This document shows positions 47,192 through 60,794 of a stretch of DNA of 64,000 bases, in pieces. The first letter of the stretch is position 1; each line of letters starts with the position of its first letter. The notes under the pieces were generated by a model. It saw only the letters and a list, made by a program, of their open reading frames with translations. It was not told the origin of the DNA and made no database searches. This stretch comes from Nymphaea colorata (lineage: Eukaryota > Streptophyta > Magnoliopsida > Nymphaeales > Nymphaeaceae). A program made the position numbers and the translations under genes. The stretch covers positions 602,204-666,203 of the forward strand of contig NC_045139.1 in assembly GCF_008831285.2 (NCBI RefSeq), written 5' to 3'.

Positions 47192-47633
47192 TAATGGAGG
47201 TCGTAGCTAGACTCCGGCCATGATCATCAAAGTTGGTAGAAATATTATGCAGGTGCTTGAGCACATATATACATATATAAAGATATATATAAGCATACAT
47301 ATATATATCAGCTTATGTGGATAGTCGAGGGCTTATGTGGACATAGTTTGCTATTGAATAAATGTATCTTCCACCCTATGAATGTTACATAAATCCAGCG
47401 AAAGAAGCATGTACAAGGACATACATCCTGCATATACATGCATATGTTATGTTAGAGAAAGAAATAGAGAGAGAGAAAGCTGGGCAGCCGCATGCGAAGC
47501 AAGCACAAGCTCTGTTTGAAGTAGCCTGGACCTGCTTTAACGGGCATATAAAAGCAAAAGGTAGGCATGCGAAGAATCTATGTAATTTCCCACCTGTTAA
47601 AGAGCATCTTCATCCGCTTTCTGGACATCACAT

Positions 47634-47680
47634 TCTCTCTCTCTCTCTCTCTCCACACACACACACATATATATATATAT
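47634..47680. repeat. (CT)n(CA)n(TA)n compound microsatellite
   Basis: Three dinucleotide tracts in succession, about 450 bases after the CIF stop codon. Confidence 0.9.
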
Positions 47681-48020
47681 TCAAGCAGAGAAGAAAAGAG
47701 GTAACTATCTTCTAGACTTCATGAGGATTATATGGGCTGCCAAGCAGCCAATGTTAAGGTGATCAGATGGTGGAAATGAAGTTGTAAATATAAAAGTAAA
47801 ACAATTTTTTTAGGAGTATGAAATACCCAAAAAATGAGGAAAGATAGACAAAGAAATAGAAAAAAAATGACTTTCCTTCAATGAAATCTCATATCTCATT
47901 AGAGAAGAATCATAAGACTCTTGAAATTAATAGTTTGACTTCTCTCTTTTTGCACTTTAATCTCTGCCATCTAATTTCTTTAAAATCAACAACCCAGATA
48001 ATAATCCCTATCAATATCTG

Positions 48021-48064
48021 ATATATATATATATATATATATAGATAGAGAGAGAGAGAGAGAG
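48021..48064. repeat. (TA)n(GA)n microsatellite
   Basis: A TA tract joined to a GA tract and then a short AAG run. Confidence 0.9.
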
Positions 48065-51000
48065 AAGAAGAAGAAGAAATTGGTTGGTACCTGACTCTTA
48101 GGTGCAAAACTTATAAAATATAATCTTGGTTGTTGATCTTTAAAAGATGAAAAGTTAAGAGAAAATTAAAGAGAGAAAAAAACGATAAGATATTTTAGTC
48201 ATCTAGCATTTATTAACAAATTTTTCTCTATGATTTCCTCTTAGTCTTTTATCTTGAAAAAATCAATGGCCAAAGTCATTCTTTACGGTCATGCACCTCA
48301 AGGTCAAGTACCTACCAATTTATATGTATGTATATATATATATGAGAGAGAGAGAAGGAGGGGGAAAGGTGTGACTAATTATGATCTTTAATTAGATGAT
48401 GCTTAAACCAAATTCTTGACTTGGTATTGGTGGCAAAACCTATTTTTCAAACCAAAACTGGGTTTTGTGTTTTTCTTGAATGACCTAAAGACCAGTTCTA
48501 GAAAAGTGGAAGAAGGCGAGACTTTACATCTCCCATGAGCTTCTCTCTAACAACCTAACTACGTTTTCAAATTAAATTCCAGAAAATAAGTAACAAACTT
48601 AGGTGTTCCTTACCAAGAGTATTAGGCAGTGTCTTGTGTCAGTCAAATTAATATTGGACCCCAAGATATGTCATCATCTTTTTCGAAGTACTTTAATTCC
48701 CTTCGCAAATGCACTCCATCTATTGGCCTTTTCCCCTTTCTTAGGGGGTTTAGACTGTGCCATCTCAACTACACCACTCGACTCAATGGCTTGGAGAACT
48801 GTCATTCATATGTCATACATAGAGTCATTGACATATAACTTTGCATGTTAACAAGGGAAAATAAAGTTACCCAGCTAGTGCATCATCATACGTAAGAGTT
48901 GTGAGGATTTGATTTTGCGTATACATGAATACAAATATGCAAAACATATACATAGAGAGACAAAATATTAAGTATCTGACCCTTAGGAGCAAGACTTGTA
49001 GAATCAGGTTGGCTGTCCATCTTTTAAAGATGAAAGGCTGATAGAAAATCAAGGAAAATTTTGTTAATTAACATTAGATGACTAAAATATTATTTATCCT
49101 TTTTTTTTTCCTTGATTTTATCTCAGTCTTCCATCTTAAAAAGATTGCCAACATGACTCTTTATAGGGCTTGCAGTTATATATATATCTATGTGCGTGTG
49201 TGTATGTATATATATTATTTTCACTTATATTCCTCTTTGCCTGCCTAACAGTTTTATATCTTGATCCTTGCTTCCCCTACCTCGTTTTGTTTTCTATGTT
49301 GCTTCTTGTATTTATCTTCTTCCCTTCTAATTATTTATTAAGGCTTTGACATCCCCTTAATTTTGATTAGAAAAATGAAATCCCCCTAATATTGGGAAAA
49401 GGGTTAAAGTTAATTTTATGCATTTTGATATGAAATGATTTCACATGGTGACTGAAACAAACAACATCGAGGCAATTGTTGCTTTAAATGAGGACAAGAC
49501 TTCAATACCCGGGCCAAGTTTGAAGTTTTTTTTCTCTCAATTACTCCAATATTAAAGAAGGGGAAGGAATTTTTTTTTATATAATAATTAAAACAAGGTT
49601 TTGATATCGAAGTTCACAACATGTAAGATCAAAGCCAAACAAAGAGAATGTTACATGCTGCATACTGTGATTCAGAAATTTTGTCTCATCCCCAGAATTA
49701 ATAAGATTGTTTATTCCTCCTTTTCATAAGGTTAGTCAATTAACGAATACAAACATGACATGATGGGGTAATATGTTCAAAGCCAACTGAAGGGTAGGTG
49801 AAGGAATAAAAGACAGTGACATGTTTGATTAAAATAGATATCATACCTAAGCTAGAAAGATAGTTAATGAGCAATTGCCAACCGGAATCAAATTCTTTTT
49901 TATAATCTACATAGATTGTATTCTGCTGCATGTCAACGGATCAGATTTGGATCAAGCGATTATGACCAAAGTACTTCAAAAAAGTCGAACCGGATTTGGA
50001 TTTATGAAATCACCACATCCGATTAGATTCAGATTCAGTTTTAAATAAAATATCCAACCAGATTTGGGTTTCAATGTGAGTTCGATGTCAAATAAATAGC
50101 TTATATCCAATATCCATACTTCTAAAAGTTGAATCTTAACATATCATGGTGCAATTCAGATTTGGGTATGTACCCAAAAGTTGGATTCAAGATTCAGATG
50201 TGAAAGTAAGAGTTAGAAAAGTTTTAAAATCGGATTTAGATATAGTATAAACCTTTTTTTTTTTTTTGAATTTGTATTGGTGTCCTTTTTCTGAATCTAA
50301 ATATGGTATGATAAAGTGTATATCCAATTTGAATCCAATCTTCTGATGTCTCTAGCCTAACTTATCCTATGGATTCTGGATATTTTGTTTACGATATTTT
50401 GGAGAATTGATCTCATCCTACATAGAATCCTTCTCATCCCAGATGTAAAATCCAACCTTATGCAAACATTTCTAATGCAAAGTGTTACAAGGAACAAATT
50501 TAACATTAAATCTGATTCTTTAATTTGGAAACAATAGTTCTTTGAGATTCAGGAGAAAGAAAAAGACTTCCGTTTTCACTGGAATGGTGAGAACTCTTCC
50601 TGCTCCCCTGATAATGTAGATATAGGCCTGCCTAATTCTAACTTGCGACCGGATAGTGTACATAGTGAATCTATATATTTCCAAATTTAAGCCTGCACGA
50701 ACTGGAGGTTAAGTATATAAAACAAAGGTTTAAATGATATAATTCACTTACACATATATTAGAATATGAGCATATTTAAATGTGAGCACTTGTATATAAT
50801 AATCTCAACTATCTTACTGATATACAATAATCTATATATTACTTTTATGAGTTATTGTGAGTTGGTAATTCCTTTTGACTAAGCATTATTCGTAACTATA
50901 GATTTTACATGATCTAAAAGTTTAACTAACACTTAAAAATTTGGCGTGTATATATATATATATATATATAGATATGTCAGATTTGGCTTTCCAAATGATA

Positions 51001-51495
51001 CAATCAGATCTGCAACCAGTTTTCATTTCGGATTTGGGCTCCGAACTGCACAGATTAAGATCCTATTTTCTTGCCAGGAGCCAATCGAATGGGTTTGAAC
51101 TTGATCCAGTAATGGGATAAATTTGATCCGGTTATTAACTTCATATGAATGTGCCATATGAAATTTGCCTTTGATTTCCTAGATATAGAAAACATTGTAT
51201 GTGGAAGAATACCACGTTTGGAGATTTTATTCTACCTTCTCGTGTTTGTTATAATTGGCAGAGCATGTTTCTCTTTTCCAATGTCCAGGATTTCTTCTCA
51301 TTTTCCAACTCCTAGATATTCCCCGAATCCCAATTTCAGGATATAAATTATCTAGTTCCAGTTATATAAGCTGGATCCAGATCAGAAAGGGTTGGATCTT
51401 GGACCCGTTTGTATGTCCCGGAACCGCCTTAAGCACGAAAAGAAGGCCACCGTGTTCCAGAACCCTCACTGCCTCTGTGTTTGAGAGAGAGAGAG

Positions 51496-54400
51496 ATGAA
51501 GACGACGAGGGGAGAAGAAGTAGTGGATGGTGATCTTCCAGAAACCAAAAAGCGGAAGTTGGTTCATGAGAATGACGAAAATGGTGAAGATGTTAATGCT
51601 GTAAGCAACTCTCTTCTCCCACTTGCTTCTTACCTCGACGACGACGACGATGAAGACGACGAACAAGAAGACCGGGGAGGAAGAAGAGAGGAGGACGGAG
51701 AGGAAGAAGAGGATGAGGAAGATTTATACGAGGATGGCTCCAATCGCGGCTATCGGCTTCGGCAGATTGAGGTCCGCCGAGATTGCCCTTACCTCGATAC
51801 CGTCAATCGCCAGGTTACTCGAGTCTTCACTTTCTTTCCAGTCCCTCGTTTTTTGCTTCTTCGGCTTATCCATGCATTTAGTCTACTGGAAATTTGGTAG
51901 AAAGAATACCAATTGGTTCTTTATGGTGATGGTGATTTCTTTCTTTGAAATTTAATCGATCTTCGTGCAATCTTTTGGTATGATTTACACTCAGGAGCAG
52001 TTTTATTGATCAATTTGTGGCTATGTCGGCACTACTCTACTTTGTTTACATCCCTGGTGACCACCCATAAGGTGGGGAGTTGCTGGTTTAGTGATTTGGA
52101 CAGAATGATATTCATGGAATACTTGTAAATTGGAGATACACTGTATAAAAATGCTCATTTTGGGTGTTAATTCATTTGAAGTCGAATAAGAAAACGTTGT
52201 CTAATTCCCGCTCTAATTTTTTGTTTTTCAGGTGTTAGATTTTGATTTTGAGAAGTTTTGCTCAGTTTCTTTGTCGAACTTGAACGTTTACGCGTGTTTG
52301 GTTTGTGGGAAGTATTACCAAGGAAGAGGGCGGAATTCGCATGCTTATACTCATAGCCTTGAAGCAGGTCACCATGTTTATATAAATTTGAGAACAGAGA
52401 GAGTGTATTGTCTTCCAGACGGCTATGAAGTCAATGATCCGTCATTGGATGACATTCGCCATGTCCTTAACCCAAGGTAAAGCATCACTTTGACTCAAAT
52501 TTGTCTTCTGTTTATATCAGTCTCCGTCTTCTTTCTTCCTACGGTCCTACCTGAGATGACGTTAGATGAATCGTCCACTTATCAATAGTTTTGCCATTCA
52601 GTCTTCTCATGATTGTAGCTTTCAAATGATTTATTAGTGAAGTAATGTAAATGGATGTGGTCACTTTGCGTTGGTTGGTGGAACGTACTATAACCCATGG
52701 ATTAATAGAGATTCGGGTCATTGGGCATAATTTTGATTCTCTACAGCCTTCTTCAGAGAACATTTCTGATCTCTTTAGCACATGGAGGGTGCTGCCAGAC
52801 GAGAGAGCTCGTCTCACTTTCCTCCATATTCATGCCTGCAGGATTTGTTCCAAGTCACTTTTATGAGTTCCTCCCAAACTTATATCGATGGCAAGTGCGC
52901 AAGGTTGATATGCACATGTGCACATAATGTCGATGACTTCAGCATTAACATCATAATGAGCAGAGTGCATATGTATATTTGCAAATCAGACACATGATTT
53001 GTTCATGTTTGGCAATGATCCATCAGGTGTTGTATGCATATCTGAATCATGTCAAAACTGTCCATATTTTAGGGCATTGTTGGGAGCAGGATTGAGATGG
53101 AGATAGGAATGAAATGAAAGATGGAGATAGTTGTGGTTATGTCAACAATATCATATTAAGGAAGTAGTTGAACATGGTTCCTTTGCTTTCATCTCCACTC
53201 TCATCTATGTTCACTCCCAAACTATGAACTCAAAACTCAAACGCCTGGAAAATGAATGTGGTGGATGAAAAGCTCTCTAAATTTCCTTCAAATTCTTGTC
53301 TCACCTTTCATTTCTAGCTCATATGCAAAATGTGAATTTTTTTCTGGCCTGTCTGATGGATAGAGGTTAAGCGATCACCCAATTGCATATATGCCATGGT
53401 TCCAGAATATTATCTTTAGAGCCATTTCTTTATGAAATTGAGCAATTGATTTATTGGATAAGCACATGACAATGTCCACATGTTCTCACTTAAGCTTGGA
53501 ATTCCAGTTTTTTTTTTCCCCTCTGATAGACAGTGTTGAGGAGCACACCACTGGACAAGCATAACTATTGCCAAGCATTAGATTATGGATGAGTTGGATT
53601 TATATCAGTCACATCTTTCAAATATATGTACACCATGCAATCAACAAACATGATGTAGATTGTAGAATGAGCAGCCAAAGGATAAGTTCAAAATAAATAA
53701 TATTGGATTATGTGATGTTGCTTTGGTCTAATTATTCGTGTTGGCACTTATTCCATTATTGAAGTTGGTCCATATTATGTAATTAAAAACATAGTCAGTT
53801 GTTAAATTGCCATCCTGATCTATTTGGCGTGATAAGTTTTCTTTTCAACATAACAAATACCACATGTTCCTACACAGCATATTGAAAAAAGGAGCTGCTC
53901 AAGAGGAAGGTGCGCTGTTTGACATCTGGAACTAATTTCTGCAACTATTTAGCCTGTAAGGATAGCTTAAAAGAAAGAGAATGTTTCCTAGGGTTGCTTT
54001 CACCGGTTGGACGTTGTTATGAATTTTGGCATTTCTTTAGGAGTTTGGAGAAAAAATGTCTTAAGTCCACTGAATTTTCCTTGCAAGTTGGATCAAGGCT
54101 GGTTTCTTATTTTGAATGTTTTTTTTAGGTTGATATATGACTTCTATGAAGCAACTCCTATTTTTTCACTTTAAGGATCTCTTTAAGTCAATTTCCAATC
54201 AGAATAAGCATATGGATCCAATTGTTAGGATTATTTTCTAATACCCCAATACTTATAATAACAAATTAGTAGTGAAAGAAATTATTCCTTTTTTTTTTAT
54301 GTGGATGAGAAGACCAACTACCATCGTTTTGTCATCTGACTGGGCAAATAACTGATTGAAATCCATAGCATCTTTCACCAGGTGATTAAAACTCCATGCA

Positions 54401-56866
54401 CTCCCTTTCAGTGGAGGGTATATCAAGGGTTTTAGTAACAGGAGGTCTGCCAAAATTATCACATTGGTATGCCTGGACACATGGACATACCCATTGTGAT
54501 AAGTGTTCAGTATAATTTCCACATAAGGGGAATACAAAATCGAGTAATCGCCTGCCAATTTCAGGCTGATTGTTGGAATGCTTTCCTGGATGTGCATACT
54601 GCATTGACACAAACAAAATGAGGATAAAGTTGAAGTGTTACTGTTACTTAGCTGATGTTATTTGCCAGTACAGGTTTGCCCCTGAACAGGTTGAACAAAT
54701 AGACAAAAATAAGCTGTGGTCACGAGCGCTTGATGGTTCTGATTATCTTCCTGGAATGGTGAGTTCTGTTTCCATCCGCCTTTTGCTTTAAAAATGTAAA
54801 ATTTTGCAGGTTGTAGCTTTTGTCTTAAGCTTCTTATGGGGTGCTATTGTTTTCCTTACTCCAGGTGGGTCTCAACAACATAAAGGAAACTGATTTCGTT
54901 AATGTCACTATTCAGTCTCTGATGCGTGTTACACCTTTAAGGAACTTCTTTCTAATTCGTGAGAATTATGAACGTTGCAAATCACCACTTGTTCACCGTT
55001 TTGGTGAACTAACACGCAAAATCTGGCATCCCAAAAATTTTAAGGGACAGGTCTGTGGGTCATCATTCCATAGAGTACTAGCTTTTCTATATAAAACCTG
55101 AGTTTGCCTTTACTTAAATTTTGAATGTCTCCGCAGGTTAGCCCTCACGAGTTCTTGCAGGCAGTTATGAAAGCTAGTAAAAAACGATTTCGAATAGGTG
55201 TCCAGTCTGATCCAGTGGAGTTCATGTCTTGGCTACTTAATACACTGCATAAAGATCTGGGCGGCTCAAAAAAACCTAACAGTAGCATTATATATAAGTG
55301 TTTTCAGGTAAGCTGCCAGCATTTCTCAGAAATTCTTTTTCATTGAAGTACTTGTATTTATTTTTATGCTTCTTTTTTGTTCTTTCATCTGAGCCAGTCA
55401 TTTGCAACAGGGGGAGCTGGAAGTTGTGAAAGAAATTCACAAAAAACTATCTTCTGAGAAAAGGGAAAACTCAGAGCAGCAAAATGATGACGCCACCATG
55501 GAGGATGAATTAGAAAATGGCCATGTTGTTGTGGAAAAGAGCAAAATGCCCTTCTTGATGCTTGGACTTGATTTGCCTCCCCCTCCTTTATTTAAGGACG
55601 TGATGGAAAAGAATATAATCCCACAGGTTTGGAAGCATATGCGTTTGATGTATTTCAATTACATAGCCTTGGAGGAAGGGAGGATCTCGTACTTGCATGC
55701 ATGCATGTTTGGGAGACCGTCAAGAATTATATGGTTTGGATTTTTTATATTTAACAAGCATGTGCATTTGGGTTTTGGCAAACCTCCAAGGAATATCTGC
55801 TTGAATCATTTCATACTTTACATGATTTTGCATTTAGAAAACCCTCAAGTGGTGTCTTGTAGTTTCCTCCTGTCTGGTTAGCATGATTTGTTCTTCCAAC
55901 TTTGTGGCAGGGGGAGAGTGGGAGTACGTCTGTGTGTCTCATTCTTAACATGCATGTTCATTTGGAAAACCTTTAAAAGGCACCTGGTGGATCCCTTTTC
56001 TTACTAGGATGATTAGTTCCTGAATATTCTAACTTCTTGGCCAAGAAGTTTGTTTAAGTTACACTTTGCATACACTGGATGACTTATATCACATTGCACC
56101 ATAGCACTCAGCTAGTGCTTAATCTTCAGCAATATTTGAATTTTTGTTCCTCGCATACAGGAGACATTAATTAAGATCATGTGTTTTTCAGGTTCCTCTG
56201 TTTAGCATACTGAAGAAATTTGATGGAGAATCTGTTACTGAAGTAGTGCGGCCATGCATAGCAAGAATGCGGTACCGTGTCATAAAGCTGCCTCAATATC
56301 TAATTTTGCATATGCGCCGCTTCACAAACAATAATTTCTTCATTGAAAAGAATCCAACCCTTGGTTAGTGTTCCCTTCATGCATTTAATGGATGCATCAC
56401 GTGTTCAACTTGGTTACAGTTGTTTTTCTCTGCTTGAAAGTTTTACGAAATTACAAAGTTGTGTTGTTGCATGACAGTTAACTTCCCTGTGAAGAACCTT
56501 GAATTGAAAGACTACATTCCCCTACCCTCTCCTAAAGACAACAAGAAGTTGCGATCAAAATATGATCTCATTGCGAACATCGTTCACGATGGCAAGCCAG
56601 GGGCAGGATTCTATAGAGTATTTGTTCAAAGAAAATCCGAAGAACTATGGTGTGAATCATTTTCTTTGGATTTGGAAAACTTTTTATTTTTTAAGCAAAA
56701 AGACAACTGTTGATTCAAATATTTTATTGTTTTCAGGTATGAAATGCAAGATCTTCATGTAGCTGAAACTCTTCCACAGATGGTGGCACTATCTGAGGCA
56801 TACATGCAGATCTACGAGCAACAGCAGCCACTGGAGCAGCAGAATGGACCGCAGCATCAGTATTGA
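51496..56866 (+). CDS. USP39: USP39-type U4/U6.U5 tri-snRNP protein, inactive ubiquitin-peptidase fold (nine exons)
   Basis: Exons: 51496-51813, 52232-52476, 54674-54758, 54865-55050, 55137-55307, 55411-55626, 56192-56363, 56478-56649, 56737-56866. They total 1695 nt, in phase, 564 aa, almost exactly the usual length. The N terminus is strongly acidic (DDDDDEDDEQED). A zinc-finger UBP domain spans about 90-180 with C116, C128-x2-C131 and H143/H147/H153. The peptidase-like domain begins at GLNNIKETDF, where D226 occupies the position of the catalytic Cys in active USPs. The His box is also lost (GAGFYRVFVQRK). It ends EMQDLHVAETLPQMVALSEAYMQIYE. Family members are non-catalytic and needed for tri-snRNP assembly and splicing (yeast Sad1p, human USP39). 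Between exons 6 and 7 a readthrough frame is open for a while but is intronic. Start: first ATG of the frame, after a GA run. Confidence 0.95.
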
Positions 56867-59800
56867 AGCTGGGATTGCAGATTTTTGTGGTGTGCTCTGA
56901 CATCGATGGGCTGTTGCTCCAGAGCAATTGAATGGTCCTGAGAGAAAATCGACGGTGATGTGATTGCAAGGAAGGGATTTGTATCGGCTTATGTTGTTGC
57001 ATCCTCTTTCACTACTGCTTGTCATGACGTCGGAGTCAAAATTTCTTGTGCTACTCGAGATAGGTCCTGGCTCTTGTATTTGGGGTTTCTAAATTGGAGG
57101 TGCCAGTGTAATTCAAATTTTGAACCCATTCAATGGAAATTAATGGATTATATGCTGAGCCTTTGATGTGACAGTGACCAAGTTTCTTTATAGTCAATCA
57201 CGGAATTAATTCATCCACATATCTTCTAATAGAGCTGATACTTATCAGTATCGCATATCTCGGATTCTTCGCAGAATATGCGTTTACGTGTCACTATTAT
57301 TGCTATTGTTTTCAGGACATTCGGCAGTACTCTCTGTTGAAAAAGAAATAAAATGGTACAGAAAGCAACATCTACCGCACATGAGGGAAACTCTCAACGA
57401 ATCAGTCTCAAGACTAATCGTTACAAAGAATCAGTTTCGGGAGTAATCGGTACACAAGTAAGCATGGTAACTCAGGGGAAGTATGTGGTTTTTCAGAGTA
57501 AGCTGTCTGGGATATGGTGCCGACTTGGAATAGAGATCAGAATGTACTGGTGAACATGATGGATAAAAGTTATCTGCATTCTCATGCATGTTATTGAAAT
57601 AAGTAGATACAACCCTATCTTAATTTTCTTCTCCAAACCCAAGCTTCCCTACATGTCAACTGAATATGACCTTGGACTTACTAAATTCCCGTCTCTCTTC
57701 ATTTCCCTATTTCAGATTTGGCTCCTAAGTTGGTATGGATCCTAAATGCTATTTATATACATTATTCATGTTCTGTACTTTTATCATCTACATGTGCATT
57801 ATAGACCTTATATGATGTTTATAGACACTATATGCTTTCTGAATTTTGAAAATCACTTCGAAGACAAGCTTTTCTCTTTGCAGACGAGCAAGCCAGATCA
57901 TAAGAAGCTCATTACTGGTTTGGCTTGCAACAGTTTCACCAGTGGGTGGTCTTTTGACCTCAATGAATGAGCCTGAACATGGTCTATTTGGTTCCTTTAA
58001 CAATTGCAACCACCAAGAAGGTAGGTCAAAGGTAGCTATCAGTTTTGGATGGTTCTAAAGAGGAAGATGCTTGACATTTCAGGATTTTGCACAAGGGAGA
58101 GCATGTTGGAGCCTGTTTATGATGATCTTTGGTTTACCAAATTCTTTGGAGAGTAGGGACAACACCTCCAACCCATGTAGCCCACCTTCCAACAATCTCT
58201 TACAGATGGAAATGAAAGAGGATGAGACTTATACCATTCTGATATTGAAGCAGATGTAACAACCCCACCTTCCTAAGCTCTTTAACTTTAATAATTGATT
58301 AACCACTCCTTGCAACATCATGGGGCAAAAAATGAATGGAATATAGAGGTCTAAGTTCACAGTGTCATCTAAGACAGAGACAGGGAAAAGGTAAGTTGAG
58401 TTAGGTCAAATGGACCCATGATTTGGTCTGCTTTATTTCTTTTGTCTTTAGCTTTTTCTTTCTTTCTTTGCACCTCTGCCCATTGCGGATTAGACCGGGC
58501 TTTGCCTTTTGAACCGGTGACATCCAGTTAACTTGGTTCGATCCTCTAGTCATGTAAAAGTTGATCAAAATGAAAAAAGACCAGCACCAAAATTTCAAAC
58601 TTAACTCAGATGAAAGTGAAGATTGATGACATGTTCATCCAAGCAAAACTGAACCCCTTCTGAAGCTCTTGCAAGTTTCACTTCTTAAACCAATAAGAGA
58701 TACGGCAAAGGAACCCCGTCCAGCCTAAGCTAAGTCACAGTGGTACGTGGGGCCGTACCGGCGTGTACCCGGTACGTTTGGATTGGTTCCGAGTCAGAAC
58801 CAATCAAAACCACAAAAAAAAAACATTGTTTTGTTTTGTTTATGTTTTTTTTATGAGATTATATGTAGGAACTATGAAAGGAACATTGTTTTAATGATGT
58901 GATGATATCAATTTTGTTTTTTTTTTTAAAAATTTAAAATATATAACTATCGTCATACTCTGCTATACCAAGATTAGCGAAAAATGTTGTACCCGTACCC
59001 ATTTTCCCATACGAACACTCGTACCTGTACCCATGCGACAGAACCTGAGTAACTGAAACCATTGAACCCAATAAACAAGCACCAGAGATGTAAAACTCCT
59101 AAAGCCATTCATGTTCGTTGCTGTCTTGTCATGGGAGTTTATAACTTTGTTGAGTGCCTACAAAGGGGGGCCAGGTTGCTTTAATTTTCTAATAGAAAAT
59201 TTTCTAGATAGGGCGATTTGTTCCAATTGGACATGAAAGACAGAGTAATAATTTGCATCTTTTCGATAAACAGTTCACTGATAATAACATGCTGATAAGA
59301 TCAGTACCAACTTTAAGAACAAAGGAAATCAATAAACCTTTTCTCTTTTCTTGTTAGTGGCATCCAAGCATTACCCACACAAGGACCACAAACTAGATTG
59401 CCCCTTTATGGCCCTTTTATCTTACTCAAGAAAAGGATCTGACTCATGCATCACAACCTTGGGAGCTAAGGCAAACTGTAAGGGAGCCACTTTTCTTCTT
59501 TCTTCCTTTTGAAATCAAAAGTGATAAACTACAAGAACTCGCTATGGCCCCAAGAGGTGTGGGGCACCGGCTCAGAGGAATCGCTAGTAGGTGGCTGGTT
59601 CTTGTTTTGAATGGCATGGGCACCACCCTTTACTCTTGCCAATGCATGCTATAACCATGTGGAGGAGGCCAGTAGCCTCTGGATTTATGTTTTCATGCGA
59701 GCAACAAGGTCTCTCGACTTGGGTACAGTATATGTATATATATATACACACTAAAAAGGTTCAATTGGCCTTCATGGGTCATAGAGCACGGAAGGCAGTG

Positions 59801-60741
59801 GTGGCCGCCGGGGCCGGGGCTGCAGTGACCTGGTTCAGTCGGGAGGCCATTGTACAAGACCTATATGTGTTAGAGTGTGAAATTTTTTGTAAGGGCATTT
59901 ATACGATTTTGTCTTTGATGTTTGTAAACCATAGTCACAAAAAAACTTGTTTTTTTGAAACAAACATGATACATTAAATGGCCGCTTAAAACTTAAAAAA
60001 ACCTTAAAATGAAAAAAATCAATGATAAAAACGTGTTTTTTTCAGTTTTTTTCTCACCTATTTTATTCTTCCCTCATTTTTAGTTTTGTAAAATTTTTAA
60101 AAATTTCCAATATTTTTCTCATTTTTTTCAAGTGCACCGTATTATACCGAGCAAAACATTGCCGTTTAAAACTTTGAAATATCATTTGTGGCTATGATAT
60201 TTAAAGGGGGAGGGGTGCGGTTTCTTGTATTTTTTGATTGTTCTGTAATAGTAAAAAAATTTGTGCAGAAGAAAGGGAGCTCGAAGGTTGACCACGCTCT
60301 CGGCTAGGTTTGAGGTGAGCTTGAAATCTTGGTTGGCTCATAACATAGTGAGCACAGTCGGCAGGGAGTAAGAGATTATGTACATGACCTCATCTTGCTG
60401 TCCTTCCGATCTCATGGTTCTACTTTGTTTTAATTAATTTGGCATTGCATGTTTGATTGAAGAACAATTCAGATCCAACTGGCAATATTATATAACTTTT
60501 TGGCATATTTAAATTCAACTATTAATTAGATTCGGCTCAACGTACTCTAAACCAAATCTGAAAGCAGCTATCTCCACTCCATTTAGATCATGTGTGGGAG
60601 AATTTCTCATCTTTCACATCACAATTTCTTATAATTGGACTCTTGGTGTTGAGTGTATGCTGCTGCTTGTTCACATTTATAGGAAACTTTAGCTCACTTC
60701 TATACGCAAGGACAGAAATCTCTCCTTTAGATAAGGAAGAA

Positions 60742-60794
<53 letters not shown>

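Larger units (their letters stand above)
47192..51495. other. Microsatellite-rich spacer between CIF and USP39 genes
   Basis: The first part is presumably CIF 3' UTR. The rest holds CT/CA/TA microsatellites (47634-47680, 48021-48064, ~50948-50970) and a degenerate stretch of GATTTGGAT/ATCCAAT-like sequence at about 49.93-50.35 kb. No gene was recognised. The USP39 promoter should lie in the last few hundred bases. Confidence 0.55.

Noticed and set aside
51255-51533. Open frame upstream of and overlapping the USP39 start
   Set aside because: Different frame, no domain, and it probably lies partly upstream of the transcript.
55627-55881. Readthrough coding extension after USP39 exon 6
   Set aside because: The frame is open by chance. 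The donor CAG|GTTTGG at 55626 and the acceptor before exon 7 restore the conserved family sequence.
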